A DNA stretch of 64,000 nucleotides from Pelosinus propionicus DSM 13327 (GTDB taxonomy: Bacteria > Bacillota > Negativicutes > DSM-13327): the NCBI RefSeq assembly GCF_900114615.1, contig NZ_FOTS01000002.1, positions 110,627 through 174,626 of the forward strand, written 5' to 3'. Shown here piece after piece: positions 63,702 to 64,000 of the stretch. Within the stretch, counting starts at the first letter, position 1. Each line of letters opens with the position of its first letter. The notes below the pieces were generated by a model, which was given only the letters and a program-made list of their open reading frames with translations, ran no database searches and was not told the DNA's origin. Position numbers and translations under genes: made by a program.

Positions 63702-63747
63702 AATAAGTTTTGTAAGCAACAATCCGCCGTTGTTTACAAAACTTATT
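63702..63747 (-). promoter_or_regulatory. Inverted repeat in the kor leader
   Basis: AATAAGTTTTGTA (63702-63714) pairs perfectly with TACAAAACTTATT (63735-63747), with an inner AACAA/TTGTT pair. It ends 18 bp before the korD start, next to the ribosome site. It could be an operator or a leader hairpin; no U tract follows. Confidence 0.5.
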
Positions 63748-63749
63748 TT

Positions 63750-64000
63750 ATTTTTTCAACACGTAAAGGAACCCCTTGATGCTAAAATATTTGTAAGAGA
63801 ATTTAGCAAAGGTAACGTCTTATCCTCCTTGCGAAACCTTTTGGTTATTGCTTATAAAGCTTGACGCCTGCCTTATTCATCAAATACCGCTAACACAGAT
63901 GTTGCGTCTCTGGGCGAAAGGTATCCAGCAAAATGACTTTCACAGATGAATGCTTATTATGCGAGGCTGCGGTCAGTGAATAAGATCAGGGTATTCCTTT
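63750..64000. other. Right-edge sequence without a supported gene
   Basis: All frames are closed by stops within short distances on both strands. The kor promoter is presumably here, but I could not identify a clear sigma-A pair. Confidence 0.5.

Noticed and set aside
1..64000. CRISPR array, prophage or insertion sequence
   Set aside because: No regularly spaced repeats, no transposase, integrase or phage structural gene was found.

Overview
The window looks like the chromosome of an anaerobic, diderm, low-GC Firmicute of the Negativicutes (Sporomusaceae type, for example a Pelosinus or Sporomusa relative). The basis is an SLH-domain outer-membrane porin, a four-subunit 2-oxoacid:ferredoxin oxidoreductase, an AprAB-like pair, a B12-dependent propanediol microcompartment and Firmicute-style RBSs and sigma-A promoters. 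The taxonomic call is inference. No phage, IS element, CRISPR array, rRNA or tRNA was seen.

Layout. 1-4707 (minus): AprA/AprB-like flavoprotein and ferredoxin with a sulfonate/taurine-type ABC importer, transcribed from a near-consensus promoter through an attenuator-like leader. 4713-14912 (minus): a glycine unit, gcvT-gcvH-gcvPA-gcvPB, two radical SAM proteins of LipS1/LipS2 type, a LipM-like octanoyltransferase, lpdA and glyA. It lies behind two complete glycine riboswitches in series, each with its own terminator and sharing one promoter. 14972-18508 (minus): a 30-codon ORF, a type III CoA-transferase, a CitE-like lyase and a LysR regulator. 18969-21393 (minus): M29 aminopeptidase and SLH porin.

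22086-36468 (minus): the pdu microcompartment operon, in transcription order pduU, pduV, pduA, pduB, pduCDE, pduG, pduH, pduK, pduJ, pduL, a flavoprotein, pduO, pduP, pduS, pduT, closed by a 29-bp perfect hairpin. Upstream lie an AraC-type response regulator, a PocR-domain histidine kinase, cobT behind a cobalamin riboswitch, cobC and cobS. On the plus strand sit an iron alcohol dehydrogenase (probable PduQ role), the EutN/PduN vertex protein missing from the main operon, and a divergent CorA-like protein. The unit therefore combines B12 completion, sensing of a diol and the encapsulated pathway diol to aldehyde to acyl-CoA or alcohol. No propionate kinase (PduW) is present here.

45862-49427 (plus): DJ-1/PfpI protein, APC permease, MBL-fold hydrolase and an orphan 62-aa protein. 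49552-58858 (minus): a LevR-type sigma-54 activator, a galactitol-family PTS (IIA, IIB, IIC), an AraL-like HAD phosphatase, an AraM-like glycerol-1-phosphate dehydrogenase, AraD and a 2-hydroxyacid dehydrogenase, suggesting catabolism of a PTS-imported polyol or pentose derivative. 59322-63684 (minus): DASS-family carboxylate transporter and korDABC, 2-oxoglutarate:ferredoxin oxidoreductase type. 63750-64000 holds no gene that I can support.
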